Positions 1 to 8,994 of a stretch of 64,000 nucleotides of DNA are shown piece by piece. The stretch covers positions 1,984,001 through 2,048,000 of the forward strand of contig JAMBOW010000001.1 in the NCBI GenBank assembly GCA_023715865.1, in the 5' to 3' direction. The stretch comes from Neobacillus mesonae. GTDB lineage: Bacteria > Bacillota > Bacilli > Paenibacillales > Paenibacillaceae. The position numbers were made by a program, and so were the translations under genes. Numbering within the stretch: position 1 is the first letter of the stretch; the number at the start of each line of letters is the position of its first letter. Under the pieces are notes generated by a model. That model did not search any database. It had not been told where the DNA came from and saw nothing but the letters and a program-made list of their open reading frames with translations.

Positions 1-804
1 CTGGGCGATGAATATTTGAATGCTTTGCAGGAAGGCTACGATAACGGCTGGATTGACGTGTATGAGAATGAAAATAAACGGACGGGTGCTTACAGCTGGG
101 GAGCATACGGTACTCACCCTTATGTACTCTTGAACCACAAGGACAACCTGAACAGCATGTTTACACTCACTCATGAGATGGGGCATGCTCTGCACTCTTA
201 TTTCTCAGATAAAGCTTTGAAATATAGAGATGCTCAGTACACTATTTTCCTTGCAGAGGTTGCTTCTACAACGAATGAGGCGCTGCTTATGGATTATTTG
301 CTGAAAAAGTCAACAGATCCTAAAGAAAAGCTCTACCTGCTGACCTATTATGCAGATCAATTCCGTACAACGGTGTTCCGTCAAACCATGTTTGCTGAAT
401 TCGAAAAAATCATTCACGAACGTGCAGAGCAAGGCGAAGCACTCACTCCTCAGCTGCTGTCCGAAATCTACTATGAACTGAATAAAAAGTATCATGGAGA
501 TGATATGGCTGTAGATCAGGATATCGAAATGGAATGGGCGCGCATTCCGCATTTCTATACCAGCTTCTACGTATATAAATACGCAACTGGATTTTCAGCA
601 GCAACGAGCTTTGCGAAGCAAATTCTGGAAGAAGGCCAGCCTGCCGTTGAGCGTTACCTCGGTTTCCTGAAAAGTGGCGGCAGCGATTATTCCATTAACA
701 TCTTGGATAAGGCAGGAGTCGATATGTCCTCTCCTGAACCAATTCGGGAAGCGATGGCCGTGTTTGAAGGCATTATTTCACAAATGGAAGAGCTTACTAA
801 ATAA
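1..804 (+). CDS. M3 family oligoendopeptidase, C-terminal part (truncated by window edge)
   Basis: The reading frame is open from base 1, so only the C-terminal ~267 residues of an M3 zinc metallopeptidase are present; these cytosolic enzymes are usually about 560-600 residues. The zinc-binding HEMGH is encoded at about 172-186, with the further acidic ligand expected in the helix that follows (LAEVASTTNEAL). The preceding YSWGAYGTHPYVLLN and the later FYTSFYVYKYATGFSAA are typical of PepF-like oligoendopeptidases, which cut short peptides. The TTG at 16 is not the real start, because homologous sequence runs upstream of it. The next gene is also a peptidase, 100 bp downstream, so both may serve peptide turnover. 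Family is confident; pepF versus a close paralog is not resolved. Confidence 0.9.
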   Translation: MGDEYLNALQEGYDNGWIDVYENENKRTGAYSWGAYGTHPYVLLNHKDNLNSMFTLTHEMGHALHSYFSDKALKYRDAQYTIFLAEVASTTNEALLMDYLLKKSTDPKEKLYLLTYYADQFRTTVFRQTMFAEFEKIIHERAEQGEALTPQLLSEIYYELNKKYHGDDMAVDQDIEMEWARIPHFYTSFYVYKYATGFSAATSFAKQILEEGQPAVERYLGFLKSGGSDYSINILDKAGVDMSSPEPIREAMAVFEGIISQMEELTK

Positions 805-903
805 CGCTCCATCCTTAACAGAAATCCCTTGCCGCAACGGCAAGGGATTTGATTATGTGAGCCCTAATTCAATAATGAATGTAAAAGGAGAGAACCGGAC
901 GGT

Positions 904-1944
904 ATGACGATTGAAATTAATGAAAAATATACATTGGATGTGTTAAAAAAATTGCTGGAGACCCCAAGTCCAAGCGGCTACACTCACCATATCATGGAGC
1001 TGGTTGAATCCGAAGCCAAAAAATATGGAGCTGCCTATGAACGCAATGCAAAAGGCGGCGTCATAATTACCTTGCCAGGGGAAAACAACAGCCGGACCAT
1101 TGCCCTCAGTGCCCATGTTGATACACTAGGTGCAATGGTGCGGTCGATTACTCCGCATGGAACACTTAAGCTGACCTCCGTCGGAGGATTTATGATGCAT
1201 TCTATTGAGAATGAATACTGCCAAATTCATACCCGTGATGGCAAGACCTACACCGGAACCATCATGTCTACTCAGCCTTCTGTACATGTTTACAGCGGAG
1301 CTCGAGATTTTAAACGTGAAGAGAGCGTTATGGAAGTGCGTATTGACGAGATGGTGGAGAACAAACAGGATGTACTAAATCTCAGCATCGCAGTAGGTGA
1401 TTTCATTTCTTTTAATCCGCGCTGTGAAATTACACCGAGCGGATATATTAAATCACGGCATCTGGATGATAAAGCAAGCGTAGCTGCTTTATTTGCTCTG
1501 CTGGAATCTGCACAGCGTGAAGGCTGGAAGCCGCGGCATCAAATTAAGCTCTTGATCAGCAATTATGAGGAAGTTGGCCATGGAACAGCTTATATTCCTT
1601 CTGATATTGATGAAATGATTGCTGTTGATATGGGCGCAATGGGTGATGATTTAAGCTGTAAGGAAACGGATGTATCGATTTGTGCCAAAGATTCCTCCGG
1701 TCCCTATGACTATGAAATGACAACCCGCCTTATTGAGCTAGCCAAGCAATCAGATATTTCCTACGCGGTCGATATCTATCCATTCTATGGCTCTGATGCT
1801 TCGGCTGCACTTCGCGGCGGCAACAACATTCGTGCCGCTTTGATTGGACCTGGTGTTCATGCATCCCATGCCATGGAGCGGACGCATAAACAAGCAGTTC
1901 TCAATACCGCACGATTGCTGGGAGCTTACATTACCCAATACTAA
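904..1944 (+). CDS. M42 family aminopeptidase
   Basis: A 346-residue M42 metallopeptidase, the family of glutamyl and deblocking aminopeptidases that form large tetrahedral complexes and trim peptides in the cytosol. Visible landmarks in order are the first metal ligand in SAHVDTLGAMV (~70), the bridging DDKAS (~180), the catalytic glutamates in NYEEVGHG (~215), an Asp in AVDMGAMGDD (~235) and the last His in GPGVHASHAMERTH (~315). Length is normal for the family. An AAAGGAGAG Shine-Dalgarno sequence sits shortly before the ATG. It follows the oligoendopeptidase in the same direction and ends before a strong terminator. Exact substrate preference cannot be told from sequence. Confidence 0.92.
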   Translation: MTIEINEKYTLDVLKKLLETPSPSGYTHHIMELVESEAKKYGAAYERNAKGGVIITLPGENNSRTIALSAHVDTLGAMVRSITPHGTLKLTSVGGFMMHSIENEYCQIHTRDGKTYTGTIMSTQPSVHVYSGARDFKREESVMEVRIDEMVENKQDVLNLSIAVGDFISFNPRCEITPSGYIKSRHLDDKASVAALFALLESAQREGWKPRHQIKLLISNYEEVGHGTAYIPSDIDEMIAVDMGAMGDDLSCKETDVSICAKDSSGPYDYEMTTRLIELAKQSDISYAVDIYPFYGSDASAALRGGNNIRAALIGPGVHASHAMERTHKQAVLNTARLLGAYITQY

Positions 1945-1962
1945 TGATCTTATTTTTCCACT

Positions 1963-2016
1963 AAAAAAAGACTCTCCCAAAACAACCTTTCAGTTAATTT
2001 GGAGAGTCTTTTTTTG
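1963..2016. terminator. Bidirectional terminator
   Basis: AAAAAAGACTCTCC and GGAGAGTCTTTTTT form a 14-bp stem with a T-run on both strands. It sits between two convergent genes and probably serves both. Confidence 0.9.
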
Positions 2017-2080
2017 TATTTAAGAGAGACACTTTACTTACGTGTGCCCTCTAATTATATTTGATTAGCTGGAAGCAGCT

Positions 2081-3019
2081 TTACTCAGCTGCCTCTACAA
2101 ACTTTATCCGCTCTTGTTCCAAGTTCCGAAGTTCATTCCCAAGCTTATCTTTAGCTGTCGTTAAGTTCGACAAGATATGATAAACTTCGGTCATCCCCCG
2201 TTCCACCTCTTCCTTTCCTTTGTGGATCTTGCTTTGCACCAGCCAATCGGTGAAAAAACCGTCTAGGAAATAATCCGCAAAGGTAAGGAAACCTCCAATT
2301 TCAAAATTGCCTTGGAGGGCAATATCCACATCCCGAAGCTCTTCTTGAAATTCACGCAAATAATACTGCGCGGTATGCACATGCGATTCGGCTTCATCCA
2401 CACGACTATGCTTAATAAACGTTGAAATCGCTCCGCCGCCGAGCATATCATAGGTCCCCCAATTGCCGGCGGAACTCAGAGCATCCTCTGCCTCATGAAG
2501 ACTTTCCAGCACCTTATGTCCTGCCCTTTCGGCTTCTTCAATCTCTTTGATCTGTCCCTTAATCTTAGCTTCATGCTCAAGAGAGGTCAGGATAAACGGA
2601 GAATTTTCAAGCAGCTTATATTGCTTCTGGGTCACCAGGTGCTCGTGTTCCCATTCCCAGTTCTGCCATTCCGTCAGAGCAGAGAGCTCTTCTCTAGCTC
2701 CTTTGATCTGCAAACGAATGTCCTCCAGCGCATGAACAGCTTCATCATACAGACCTTTGCTTTCAAGCAGCTCCTGCTCTTCCTTTTGAAGCTTTTCGTC
2801 TTTTTTACCTACTAAGCTGTAAAAAATAGAAGCAATCGATGTACGGGTAAGTGTGTCAACATCTCTTTGTTCGGCTGCAAGTCGCTCTTTACGTACTGCT
2901 GACAGCTCTACTTTCTGTCGTTCAAGCTCGAGAAGATGTTCAAGACGGGAATTCCATTTGGATAACATTCTTCCCTTTTCTTTAAGCAACGCCAAGCGTT
3001 CATTCACTTCCTGGTACAT
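2081..3019 (-). CDS. Conserved hypothetical coiled-coil protein
   Basis: 312 residues with no domain I can name. The sequence is rich in E, K, L and Q with long heptad-like stretches at about 1-170 and 270-310. In the middle is a less charged segment with NWGTYDMLGGG (~190) and FADYFLDGFFTDWLVQSKI (~245), a pattern seen in several Firmicute coiled-coil hypotheticals. There is no signal peptide or clear membrane helix, so it is probably cytosolic. A GAGGGGG ribosome binding site lies 9 bp before the ATG. It is 31 bp downstream of the ABC-F gene on the same strand and may be co-transcribed with it. Function unknown. Confidence 0.75.
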   Translation of the reverse strand: MYQEVNERLALLKEKGRMLSKWNSRLEHLLELERQKVELSAVRKERLAAEQRDVDTLTRTSIASIFYSLVGKKDEKLQKEEQELLESKGLYDEAVHALEDIRLQIKGAREELSALTEWQNWEWEHEHLVTQKQYKLLENSPFILTSLEHEAKIKGQIKEIEEAERAGHKVLESLHEAEDALSSAGNWGTYDMLGGGAISTFIKHSRVDEAESHVHTAQYYLREFQEELRDVDIALQGNFEIGGFLTFADYFLDGFFTDWLVQSKIHKGKEEVERGMTEVYHILSNLTTAKDKLGNELRNLEQERIKFVEAAE

Positions 3020-3050
3020 TTCCCTGCGCCCCCTCTATTGGTTACAGTTG

Positions 3051-4979
3051 TTACTTCTTGTTCTGCTCAATTTGTTCAGCAAGCTCGTTCAGGTAGGTCC
3101 AGCGCTCCATTAAATATTCCAGATGCTGCTCTGCTTCTGCTTGCTCCTTCATCAGTTCCTGCAGCCTTGCTGCATCACTAAAGGATTCTTCCATTTGTGC
3201 AGTAATCTTCTCCAGCTTCTGTTCCGTCTCTTCAATCATGCTGTCAATTTGTTCGTATTCCCTCTGCTCTTTAAAGCTGAATTTCAGCTTGGCCTTCGGC
3301 GCCTCTGATGGGACGGCAGCGGCAGAAGAAGCGGGCTTCGCAGCATCTTTTCTATCATTTAATTTCTCTTGAGGCTGCACATTTTTTGTGAGCCACTCCG
3401 CATACTCCGAATAATTCCCTACATGGACCCGCACCTGTCCTTGCCCTTCAAAGGCAAGGACTTTATCCACCGTTCGATCGAGGAAATAACGGTCATGGGA
3501 GACAACAAATACAACACCTGGAAAGTCATCCAAATACGCTTCAAGCACGCTGAGCGTCTGAATATCCAAATCATTTGTCGGCTCATCCAAGAGCAGGACG
3601 TTAGGCGCTGACATTAAAACTCGAAGTAAATAAAGCCGTCTCTTCTCTCCCCCCGATAACCGGGATATAAAAGTCCACTGAGCTGCAGGCGGGAACAGGA
3701 AACGCTCCAGCATTTGTGCTGCGGTGATGGTTTCCCCGTCTCCGGTACGGATAATCTCAGCTTCTTCTTTAATATATTCAATGACTCTTAGATTCTCATC
3801 CATCTCCTGATGCTCCTGCGTAAAGTAGCCAAGCTTTACAGTTGGTCCCAGGATGATCTCCCCTGCATCCGGCTGGATTCGTCCAGCAATCATATTGAGC
3901 AGAGTAGACTTTCCGGTTCCATTAGGTCCCACAATCCCGACTCGATCACCCGGAACGGCTATATAGCTCAATTGATCAACGAGCTTCTTCTGGTCTACGT
4001 TTTTAGTCAGTCCCTCGATTTCTAGAATCTTCTTTCCTAGTCTGGCAGAAGCAACTGACATCTCCAAATTGCCTGAGCGATGAACCGTCTCCTGATCCTT
4101 CAATTGCTCAAAACGGTCGATTCTGGCCTTTTGTTTCGTCGTTCTAGCCTTAGCTCCTCTACGAATCCAGGCCAGCTCGTTACGAAGCAGGTTTTGCCTT
4201 TTTTGCTCAGAGGCTGCCTCTCTTTCCTCACGATCTGCTTTCAATTCAAGGAATTTGCTGTAGTTCGCTTCATAACGGAACAAACGCCCAAAGTCCAGCT
4301 CCAGCATGACATTCGCCACACGATCAAGAAAATAGCGGTCATGGGTAATCATTAGCAGAGCACCGCGGCGCTTCTGCAAATACTGCTCCAGCCATTCAAC
4401 AGAATCATTATCAATGTGGTTTGTAGGCTCGTCTAATATTAGCAGATCGGACGGATGAATAAGAGCTGCTGCAAGCGCTACTCTCTTGCGCTGTCCACCG
4501 GACAAGGACCCCATTTTGGCATCAAACTGCGTGATGCCAAGCTTGGATAGAATTGTTTTTGCCTCACTCTCGAGCTGCCACGCATTCTGTGCTTCCATCT
4601 GTTCGCTTAGCTTTGTAAGCTTCTGCAGGAGAAGCTCATCACTCGGTTTGAGTGCGAGCATCTCCATGGTTTCCATGTAGTCACGCACGGTTCGCATTTG
4701 TGCACTGTCTCCTTGGAAGACCTGCTGAAGTACAGACATACCCGGATCAAAATCGGGATTCTGAGCAAGCATCTCTACCCTTACCTGATTACCAATCGCA
4801 ATATTCCCGCTGTCCGGCGGTTCAAGACCTGCAATAACACGGAGGAATGTCGATTTTCCCGTACCGTTAACGCCTATAATACCTATCTTGTCCTGATCGC
4901 TCATTCCAAAAGAAGCGTCTTTAAATAGAATTTTTTCTCCATAGCTCTTGGATATATTTTCAACTGTCATTATATTCAT
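3051..4979 (-). CDS. ABC-F family ATP-binding protein (Uup/YfmR-like)
   Basis: 642 residues with two ABC ATPase domains and no membrane helices, the ABC-F layout of ribosome-associated translation factors and resistance proteins. Walker A motifs are GVNGTGKST (~36) and GPNGTGKST (~355). Signatures are LSGGQRKRVALA and LSGGEKRRLYLL, each followed by LLILDEPTNH or VLLLDEPTND. The interdomain linker (~235-300) is the charged helical arm that reaches the ribosomal P/E region in this family. After the second domain there is a proline/alanine-rich linker (~540-565) and a C-terminal coiled coil (~570-640), typical of the Uup branch. Uup/YfmR-type housekeeping factor is the best guess; a resistance ABC-F is less likely because of the C-terminal coiled coil. 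Confidence 0.9.
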   Translation of the reverse strand: MNIMTVENISKSYGEKILFKDASFGMSDQDKIGIIGVNGTGKSTFLRVIAGLEPPDSGNIAIGNQVRVEMLAQNPDFDPGMSVLQQVFQGDSAQMRTVRDYMETMEMLALKPSDELLLQKLTKLSEQMEAQNAWQLESEAKTILSKLGITQFDAKMGSLSGGQRKRVALAAALIHPSDLLILDEPTNHIDNDSVEWLEQYLQKRRGALLMITHDRYFLDRVANVMLELDFGRLFRYEANYSKFLELKADREEREAASEQKRQNLLRNELAWIRRGAKARTTKQKARIDRFEQLKDQETVHRSGNLEMSVASARLGKKILEIEGLTKNVDQKKLVDQLSYIAVPGDRVGIVGPNGTGKSTLLNMIAGRIQPDAGEIILGPTVKLGYFTQEHQEMDENLRVIEYIKEEAEIIRTGDGETITAAQMLERFLFPPAAQWTFISRLSGGEKRRLYLLRVLMSAPNVLLLDEPTNDLDIQTLSVLEAYLDDFPGVVFVVSHDRYFLDRTVDKVLAFEGQGQVRVHVGNYSEYAEWLTKNVQPQEKLNDRKDAAKPASSAAAVPSEAPKAKLKFSFKEQREYEQIDSMIEETEQKLEKITAQMEESFSDAARLQELMKEQAEAEQHLEYLMERWTYLNELAEQIEQNKK

Positions 4980-5023
4980 CTGTATATTCCCTACTTTTCA
5001 ATATTGATCATTCATCATTACAA

Positions 5024-5839
5024 CTAAATTAATAAGAAGCCTAGCAAAATAGCCACGGCGCCGCCGATCAGTGAACTGAACAGATTGACGAGATCATTGC
5101 TCATAAAGTTTAATCCTTTTCCGCGAACGGTATCATGTCCGCAGTGATGACTCACCTCAACGTCCTTGCCGCATACACGGCAGTAATACATTCGCTGTAT
5201 GGTCGCCCCCATTAGAGAGTCTGCATATGCTCCGATAAAACCAGAGACCGCGCCTACTATCGCATAACCGAACAGCAAGGGAATTGACGTGTCTATCACA
5301 GAACTGATAACCATAAATACATAAGCAAAAATCCCGATCAGGAGTCCCCCGGCCAAAGCTGCGAGATTCCCTGTTAATGTAACCCCGCCGGAAGCGCCGG
5401 GAGGAATGACTTTAAATGTCTTAACAGAACGGGGTGGCTTTGAGCTGAGACTGCCGATTTCGGTTGCCCAGGTATCTGCCGTAACGGTTGCCATGATGCC
5501 AATAAAGGCATATATCCAGACAGGATGAGGATATATCGCGTGAAGAAGAACAAGGACCATTCCTAGTCCGCCGTTAGCGAGCACCTGACCCGCATCGCGA
5601 TTTCCCGTTTTTGCATAAGATTTTTCTAATTCCTGTTTATCCCGCTTCTTATACTTGGACAGCAGCGTAGATGTTATAAAGAAAAGAAGCAGAATTCCAA
5701 ACCACAAAATATCGCCTGCCCCGTAATAAACGGCTCCCATTACCACTGCGGCTATACAGCCTGATAGCGTGAGCGATTTTTTATAATACGCTGCTCCAGC
5801 CACAAGAAGGGCACAAAGCGTTCCTACAATCCAATCCAT
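5024..5839 (-). CDS. DUF92 family integral membrane protein
   Basis: 271 residues, mostly hydrophobic, with about seven predicted transmembrane segments. The arrangement GILLLFFITSTLLSKYKKRDK, then AVTADTWATEIGSLS, then the glycine-rich VTLTGNLAALAGGLLIG is characteristic of DUF92 (TIGR00297), related to the phosphatidate cytidylyltransferase and phytol kinase type of polytopic enzyme. A cytosolic loop near the C-terminus carries CRVCG and a following His/Cys pair (HHCGHD), a possible small metal site. An AGGAG lies 7 bp before the ATG. It precedes the ABC-F gene by 45 bp, so co-transcription is possible. Biochemical role unknown; a lipid or isoprenoid kinase activity is only suggested by the fold family. 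Confidence 0.85.
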   Translation of the reverse strand: MDWIVGTLCALLVAGAAYYKKSLTLSGCIAAVVMGAVYYGAGDILWFGILLLFFITSTLLSKYKKRDKQELEKSYAKTGNRDAGQVLANGGLGMVLVLLHAIYPHPVWIYAFIGIMATVTADTWATEIGSLSSKPPRSVKTFKVIPPGASGGVTLTGNLAALAGGLLIGIFAYVFMVISSVIDTSIPLLFGYAIVGAVSGFIGAYADSLMGATIQRMYYCRVCGKDVEVSHHCGHDTVRGKGLNFMSNDLVNLFSSLIGGAVAILLGFLLI

Positions 5840-5935
5840 CTGCCTTCTCCTGATCTGAGGTTATTTCTATATAGTATAACATGTGTATCTATAGCCAGTC
5901 AGCGCTGGCCCTAGTTTAATTACACATAAAACAAA

Positions 5936-5980
5936 AAGACACGCCTGACGAGTCCCTCAAAGAACAATCAAGCGTGTCAT
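5936..5980 (-). terminator. Terminator of the FAH-family gene
   Basis: GACACGCCTGA pairs with TCAAGCGTGTC (one mismatch), and on the minus strand the stem is followed by TCTTTTTGTTTT. Confidence 0.85.
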
Positions 5981-5993
5981 TAACTATATTATG

Positions 5994-6626
5994 TTATCCT
6001 ACAATCACAGCACTTCCTTGTGCTTGATCGGCCCAGGTTAATTCAAGCGTGTCGCCTGGTTCAACAGGTCCGACTCCAGCCGGAGTTCCCGTAAAAATGA
6101 TATCTCCAGCTCCGAGACCGTAATGCAGCGCAATGTAGTCCACAATATTTTGAAGTGAAAAAATCATGTCCTGAATGTTGCCGCGCTGTACTTCCTCACC
6201 ATTTTTACTGAGCGTAAACTCGGAGGCAGAGAGGGACTGAACGCTGTCAAACGGCTGAAAAGGCGTAATCGGAGCCGAGTTCTTGAAGCCCTTTGCCGCT
6301 GTCCACGGATGACCCTTCTGTTTAATTACGGTTTGCACATCGCGTAATGTGAAGTCAATGCCAAACGCATAAGCATCAACGACTTCATCCACATGTGTTC
6401 CAGAGGAAACCTCTTTCCCTATTCTGATGACGAGTTCAGCTTCATAGTGGATTTCTCCTCGGCCCTGAGGCAGCTTCAGCTCTTGGCCCTGCATTGGCAC
6501 TACAGCATGAGAAGGCTTTAAAAAAATCATAGGTTGTTCAGGTACAGCATTCCCTAATTCTTCTGCGTGAAGGCGGTAATTTCGGCCGACACAATAAACG
6601 TTTCTGATCTCTGTGTTCATGTTCAC
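5994..6626 (-). CDS. Fumarylacetoacetate hydrolase family protein
   Basis: 210 residues of the FAH fold. Members hydrolyse or decarboxylate C-C bonds in beta-diketo acids, or act as oxaloacetate decarboxylase/tautomerase. The sequence opens with VYCVGRNYRLHAEELG and has IFLKPSHAVV, the metal-binding glutamates in IHYEAELVIRIGKE (~70), FGIDFTLRDVQ, WTAAKGFKNSAP and the terminal GDIIFTGTPAGVGP. It is a compact single-domain form, close in length to the YcgM/FAHD1 type. The frame begins with GTG 6 bp after AAAGG; an ATG two codons later is an alternative start. The GDPD gene ends 28 bp upstream on the same strand. The physiological substrate is not predictable. Confidence 0.88.
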   Translation of the reverse strand: MNMNTEIRNVYCVGRNYRLHAEELGNAVPEQPMIFLKPSHAVVPMQGQELKLPQGRGEIHYEAELVIRIGKEVSSGTHVDEVVDAYAFGIDFTLRDVQTVIKQKGHPWTAAKGFKNSAPITPFQPFDSVQSLSASEFTLSKNGEEVQRGNIQDMIFSLQNIVDYIALHYGLGAGDIIFTGTPAGVGPVEPGDTLELTWADQAQGSAVIVG

Positions 6627-6653
6627 TCTAATCCTTTCGCATCAACGTATAAT

Positions 6654-7406
6654 TTAAGATCTGAACCATTTCATCGCTTTTTTCGCGAAAGCCTTTTTCC
6701 ACAAATCGGGATTGTTCGTACACAGCATAATATCTTGGTCTATCGCAGCCAAATTTCGCATAATCCTTGAGGAATCCACTGTCCAAGCCATGACAAGTAT
6801 ATCTTTCTTATTCATGTCATTCACAAGCTGTTTGTTAATATGCGGATACCCAATGGACAAAAATTCACAGCCAAGCTCGCCGAGCTGGCGAGCAAGATCC
6901 GGAGGATAGGCGTTGATAATGAGCCCTGTACGAGCATATCGATGAATTAACTTTACTTTAACAAGTGACCTGCGGTCAAACGAAGTAATGACATAATCTT
7001 CTTCTCTCCATCTTCCAAATAGATCCCGAAGAACAGCTGCCGGCAGGTGAGGATACATATCTCCTGTTGTTTTCAATTCAATATTTAGCTTCACTTTCCC
7101 TCTAGCAAGTTCAAGAACTTCAGCAAGTGTCGGTATTTGTTCCCCGGCATACTTTTTTGACTTCCAGCTGCCGGCATCAAGCTGTTTAAGCTCATGGAGG
7201 GTCATATCCTTAACAAAGCCTTTTCCGTCTGTTGTTCTCTCAAGCCGATAGTCATGGATGACAACAGGATATCCGTCTCTTGAGAGCTGGACATCCAGCT
7301 CAATCCATCCCACCTGTTCTTGTTCTATAGCAAGCCTGAATGCAGCCATGGTATTTTCCGGAGCAACTGAGGAATAGCCGCGGTGTGCTACACAAGGATT
7401 GTTCAT
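6654..7406 (-). CDS. Glycerophosphodiester phosphodiesterase
   Basis: About 250 residues of the GDPD TIM-barrel family, which releases glycerol 3-phosphate from deacylated phospholipids. The catalytic start VAHRGYSSVAPENT has the HR and E-N of the active site. It is followed by WIELDVQLSRDGYPVVIHD, where E, D and H complete the calcium and catalytic set. Later blocks LNIELKT and ITSFDRRSL are also typical. There is no signal peptide, so it is the cytosolic type (UgpQ/YqiK-like). A GAGGAG stands just before two tandem ATG codons; the second has the better spacing and is used here, while a TTG six codons upstream is possible. It is flanked by the CapA-like gene upstream and the FAH gene downstream, both on the same strand. 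Confidence 0.88.
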   Translation of the reverse strand: MNNPCVAHRGYSSVAPENTMAAFRLAIEQEQVGWIELDVQLSRDGYPVVIHDYRLERTTDGKGFVKDMTLHELKQLDAGSWKSKKYAGEQIPTLAEVLELARGKVKLNIELKTTGDMYPHLPAAVLRDLFGRWREEDYVITSFDRRSLVKVKLIHRYARTGLIINAYPPDLARQLGELGCEFLSIGYPHINKQLVNDMNKKDILVMAWTVDSSRIMRNLAAIDQDIMLCTNNPDLWKKAFAKKAMKWFRS

Positions 7407-7451
7407 CATCGTCTCCTCACACAAAGTATCTTGGTAACCGTATCATTAATC

Positions 7452-8810
7452 TTAATCAGCTATAGTTACTGAGCCATCGGCTCCTATTTTCGCCCCAAAA
7501 GATCTTGCTTCAATATCCTTTAGCAAGGCTAACCCGTCTTCCTGCTCCATAGGAACAGGCTGCCCGAGTTCGGCATGGTAAGGTATTAATTTCATGCTGC
7601 AATTTCCGCTTTTCTCGCAAGTCGCCTGAAAAATGGCCGTTCTCCAGGTTTCCTCAGTTGTGGATCTCGAGAAAATAAAATTGCCGGTACTGTATGCAAT
7701 CCATTTTCCCTTGTAGGATTCCAGACCCTGCAGTACATGCGGATGACCTCCGATGACCAGATCCGCTCCAGCATCAACAAACTGCTCTCCAAGCGTCTTC
7801 TGGTGCTCATTCGGTGTTATCTTGCGCTCCTCACCCCAATGAGCCATGACAATGACGAGATCAGCATCCTTCTTTGCCTTTTGTATTGCTTTTACAGCCT
7901 CCGTACTATCATATGCATCGGCAACGCCCGGTTTTCCTGCTTCCGCTCTCCAATTCGCTTCAGGAATGACTCTTGTAAAGCCAAGCAGCGCGATTCGCAT
8001 TCCGCCCGCTTTATAATAGACGGGTGAATAGGCCTTCTTACGATCTTTACCTGCTCCGACATATTTAATTTTGTAATCATCCAAAAACTTGAGCGTATCC
8101 TCAAGACCGCCGAGCCCCTGGTCCAGTATATGATTGTTAGCCAGATTAACCGCATCTACTCCAGCCTCGGCCATCGCCTCGAGCGCTTTAGGAGAGGATT
8201 TATATACGTAGGTCTTGCCGAGTGCAGCCTCTCCTCCTGTTGTTACAGGTGTCTCTAAATTGATAAATGTAAGGTCATCTTTATGGAATAAGTCACCTAA
8301 GTGCTGATATGGATAGTCAAAACCTTCCCGTTCAAGCAATTCCTCGACTTTGCCTGCGAATTGCACATCCCCTGCAAAGTTGATTACAATAGATTTGCTC
8401 TTTTCGGGAGCAGCCGGCTTGTTTGTTTCCTCCTGAGCAGGCTCTTCTTGGTCTCTTTCAGAGGATGTGCTTTCTGAAGGAGCTTCGGAATCACTGCTGT
8501 CTTCCGTTTTCTGTTCCTTGGGATTTGTATTCTCAGCAGCTGACTCTGCAGCTTCTTCCTTATCTTCTGTAACCGGTGAATTTGAGGTCACTGCTACGGT
8601 CTCTTCTGTATCCCCGCTTTCTTGTTCTACGGACACGGAATCATTCGGCTCCTCTTTCGGACCTGTAAATGCCCCCTCAGTACTGAAGTATATAAAAATA
8701 CCCGCGATGAATAAAATTAGAACAACATTTAACATTATCCACATCCGGCTTTTTCTCTTCTGCTTCTCTTTTTTTGCAGCCGAATATTTTTCTGATCTTG
8801 ATGGCAGCAT
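7452..8810 (-). CDS. CapA family membrane-anchored protein
   Basis: 452 residues. A positively charged N-terminus (KKEKQKRKSR) leads into one membrane helix (~25-45), then an acidic, low-complexity Ser/Glu/Thr linker to about 145 that places the catalytic part outside the cell. The C-terminal domain is the CapA/PgsA metallophosphatase-like fold: NFAGDVQFAG, FINLETPVT, AVNLANNHILDQG, VMAHWGEE and GGHPHVLQG carry the Asp, Asn and His metal ligands. CapA proteins take part in poly-gamma-glutamate export or related envelope polymers. No capB or capC lies nearby, so a stand-alone envelope role is likely and the polymer is unknown. GAGGAG precedes the ATG by 5 bp. Confidence 0.88.
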   Translation of the reverse strand: MLPSRSEKYSAAKKEKQKRKSRMWIMLNVVLILFIAGIFIYFSTEGAFTGPKEEPNDSVSVEQESGDTEETVAVTSNSPVTEDKEEAAESAAENTNPKEQKTEDSSDSEAPSESTSSERDQEEPAQEETNKPAAPEKSKSIVINFAGDVQFAGKVEELLEREGFDYPYQHLGDLFHKDDLTFINLETPVTTGGEAALGKTYVYKSSPKALEAMAEAGVDAVNLANNHILDQGLGGLEDTLKFLDDYKIKYVGAGKDRKKAYSPVYYKAGGMRIALLGFTRVIPEANWRAEAGKPGVADAYDSTEAVKAIQKAKKDADLVIVMAHWGEERKITPNEHQKTLGEQFVDAGADLVIGGHPHVLQGLESYKGKWIAYSTGNFIFSRSTTEETWRTAIFQATCEKSGNCSMKLIPYHAELGQPVPMEQEDGLALLKDIEARSFGAKIGADGSVTIAD

Positions 8811-8929
8811 ATTCTCTCCTCTTTACATCATTCTTTTTCAAGCCAAAAATCTAACCTATTATACCAGTTAAAGGATATTTCTTAAATATGGCTTTATGCT
8901 CATACGTTCTCCTTATTCAGCCTGAACAA

Positions 8930-8966
8930 AAAAAGAGCCTGTATCTTAATTGATACAGGCTCTTGA
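8930..8966 (-). terminator. Terminator of the hem genes
   Basis: AAGAGCCTGTATC pairs perfectly with GATACAGGCTCTT around a 6-nt loop; on the minus strand it ends in TTTTTTTG. It lies 30 bp beyond the hemH stop. Confidence 0.92.
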
Positions 8967-8994
8967 AGAGATTTTCCTTTTCGTGTGTTATCGA